Source: Phycisphaerales bacterium
GTDB taxonomy: Bacteria > Planctomycetota > Phycisphaerae > Phycisphaerales > UBA1924
DNA: 12,640 nucleotides
Assembly: GCA_030680655.1 (NCBI GenBank)
Contig: JAUXUZ010000153.1
Coordinates: 1 to 12,640, forward strand
Direction: 5' to 3'
The notes beneath the pieces are model-generated. The model was not told the origin of the DNA, did no database searches, and worked only from the letters and a program-made list of their open reading frames with translations. A program made the translations under genes and the position numbers. Shown here piece after piece: positions 12,016 through 12,640 of this stretch. The number at the start of each line of letters is the position of its first letter. Position 1 is the stretch's first letter.

Positions 12016-12640
12016 ATGGGCTTGGGGTTGATGACGCGCAGCCCGATCCCCCGGACCGGGATCTTGCGCCGGGCGATGAGCGCCGCCGACGTGTTCGATC
12101 GGATCGAGTCTGCCGTCAAATCAACCGGATGGGCGAAGGAGGAGTCGCTCGGGCGATTCCTCTCGTTCAACCGGTGCTCGGACCCCGACAAAACCCCCTT
12201 GCTCGAGCTGTTGCTGCATCCGAGCGCGGAGGCGGTTGAGTTCCGCGTATCCGAGAAGCGCGTGGTCGTGTCGGCGAAGACTTCAACCGTCGGGCCCGGG
12301 TACCACGCGGCGGTGGTATCGATAATCGACGAGATCGGCATGGCGGGATTTGAGTGGGACTGGACAGAGGACGACAACTCTTCGGGCGATGAAACGGGAT
12401 ACTCAACGCACCGCAACTTCTCCCGGTTGCAGCAGAGCATGGCCGAGTTCTTCGGCAACCTGATGAAGGTCGTCGAAGAGCAAGTATTCGACGAGTACGA
12501 TGGTTCGGCCGCCGTCAATGTCCGCATGGACTCACAACGCCCCACCGGGATGACTGGGATGGTCTTTCCTCTCGGCGTCCGCCCGCGGTCTTGGTGCGTC
12601 GCAGCAGGCGAGTCTCCATCCAACTACGCGATGGAGTTTT
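12016..12640 (+). CDS. Unrecognised protein, N-terminal 208 residues (3' end outside window)
   Basis: An open frame from ATG 12016 runs to the window edge without a stop. An in-frame TGA at 12001 bounds it upstream, and a clear Shine-Dalgarno-like AAGGGGAA (12003-12010) sits 5 nt before the ATG, which most other genes here lack. The protein has no signal peptide or membrane segment. Visible features are an N-terminal basic part, a central strand-rich part (LLLHPSAEAVEFRV, then KRVVVSAKTSTVGPGYHAAV at about 66-100), an acidic/aromatic stretch FEWDWTEDDNSSGDETGYS (about 112-130), and a helix SMAEFFGNLMKVVEEQ. The GPGYH and DETGY motifs look family-like, but I cannot name the family. Codons such as ATA, GTA, AAA and TCA are commoner than in neighbouring genes. 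It starts 35 bp after speA ends. A reverse-strand frame at 11985-12623 is treated as its shadow. Confidence 0.65.
   Translation, partial: MGLGLMTRSPIPRTGILRRAMSAADVFDRIESAVKSTGWAKEESLGRFLSFNRCSDPDKTPLLELLLHPSAEAVEFRVSEKRVVVSAKTSTVGPGYHAAVVSIIDEIGMAGFEWDWTEDDNSSGDETGYSTHRNFSRLQQSMAEFFGNLMKVVEEQVFDEYDGSAAVNVRMDSQRPTGMTGMVFPLGVRPRSWCVAAGESPSNYAMEF

Noticed and set aside
11985..12623. Minus-strand open frame of 212 codons opposite the last gene
   Set aside because: The forward frame has a Shine-Dalgarno site, an ATG and globular-protein composition; the reverse frame is Ser/Thr-rich without motifs. It is the less likely of the two, though not fully excluded because the forward gene is incomplete.

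Overview
The window is high-GC bacterial DNA with short intergenic gaps and mostly ATG or GTG starts; most genes lack an obvious Shine-Dalgarno site. The gene types fit a planctomycete, most likely of the Phycisphaerae: a GspG-like pseudopilin, an ECF sigma factor with an RskA-like membrane anti-sigma factor, and the short interspersed CACGGAT / CTCTGTG repeat motifs I associate with such genomes. This placement is inference from style and gene content; there is no rRNA in the window to confirm it.

Layout, left to right. 1-1332 (+) is the 3' part of carB. A 142-bp gap (1333-1474) holds an unusual repeat block. 1475-2424 (+) is a translationally coupled queD-sixA pair. 2454-4045 (-) is an ECF sigma factor followed by its anti-sigma factor, read leftwards. 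4120-4974 (+) is a membrane-anchored alpha/beta hydrolase divergent from the sigma gene. 5038-7217 (-) is an HhH-GPD DNA glycosylase followed by a DUF1275 membrane protein fused to a STAS domain. 7467-8429 (+) is a GspG-like pseudopilin. 8475-9751 (-) is pdxJ followed by an overlapping DinB-family gene. 9971-11980 (+) is speA, divergent from pdxJ. 12016-12640 (+) is the start of an unrecognised gene that runs off the window. No tRNA, rRNA, CRISPR array, transposase or phage gene was seen, and no gene-free stretch exceeds 300 bp (the longest is 7218-7466, 249 bp).

How the genes fit together. Most are housekeeping or accessory metabolism: carbamoyl phosphate (carB), 7-deazaguanine precursor (queD), vitamin B6 (pdxJ), and agmatine/polyamines (speA, a PLP enzyme placed divergently from the PLP-pathway gene pdxJ). 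The sigma/anti-sigma pair is a self-contained regulatory module. I did not find a convincing new multi-gene system. The items most worth a second look are non-coding or architectural: the carB-queD repeat block, a strong palindrome in the speA leader, the DUF1275-STAS fusion, and the unrecognised, codon-atypical gene at the right edge.
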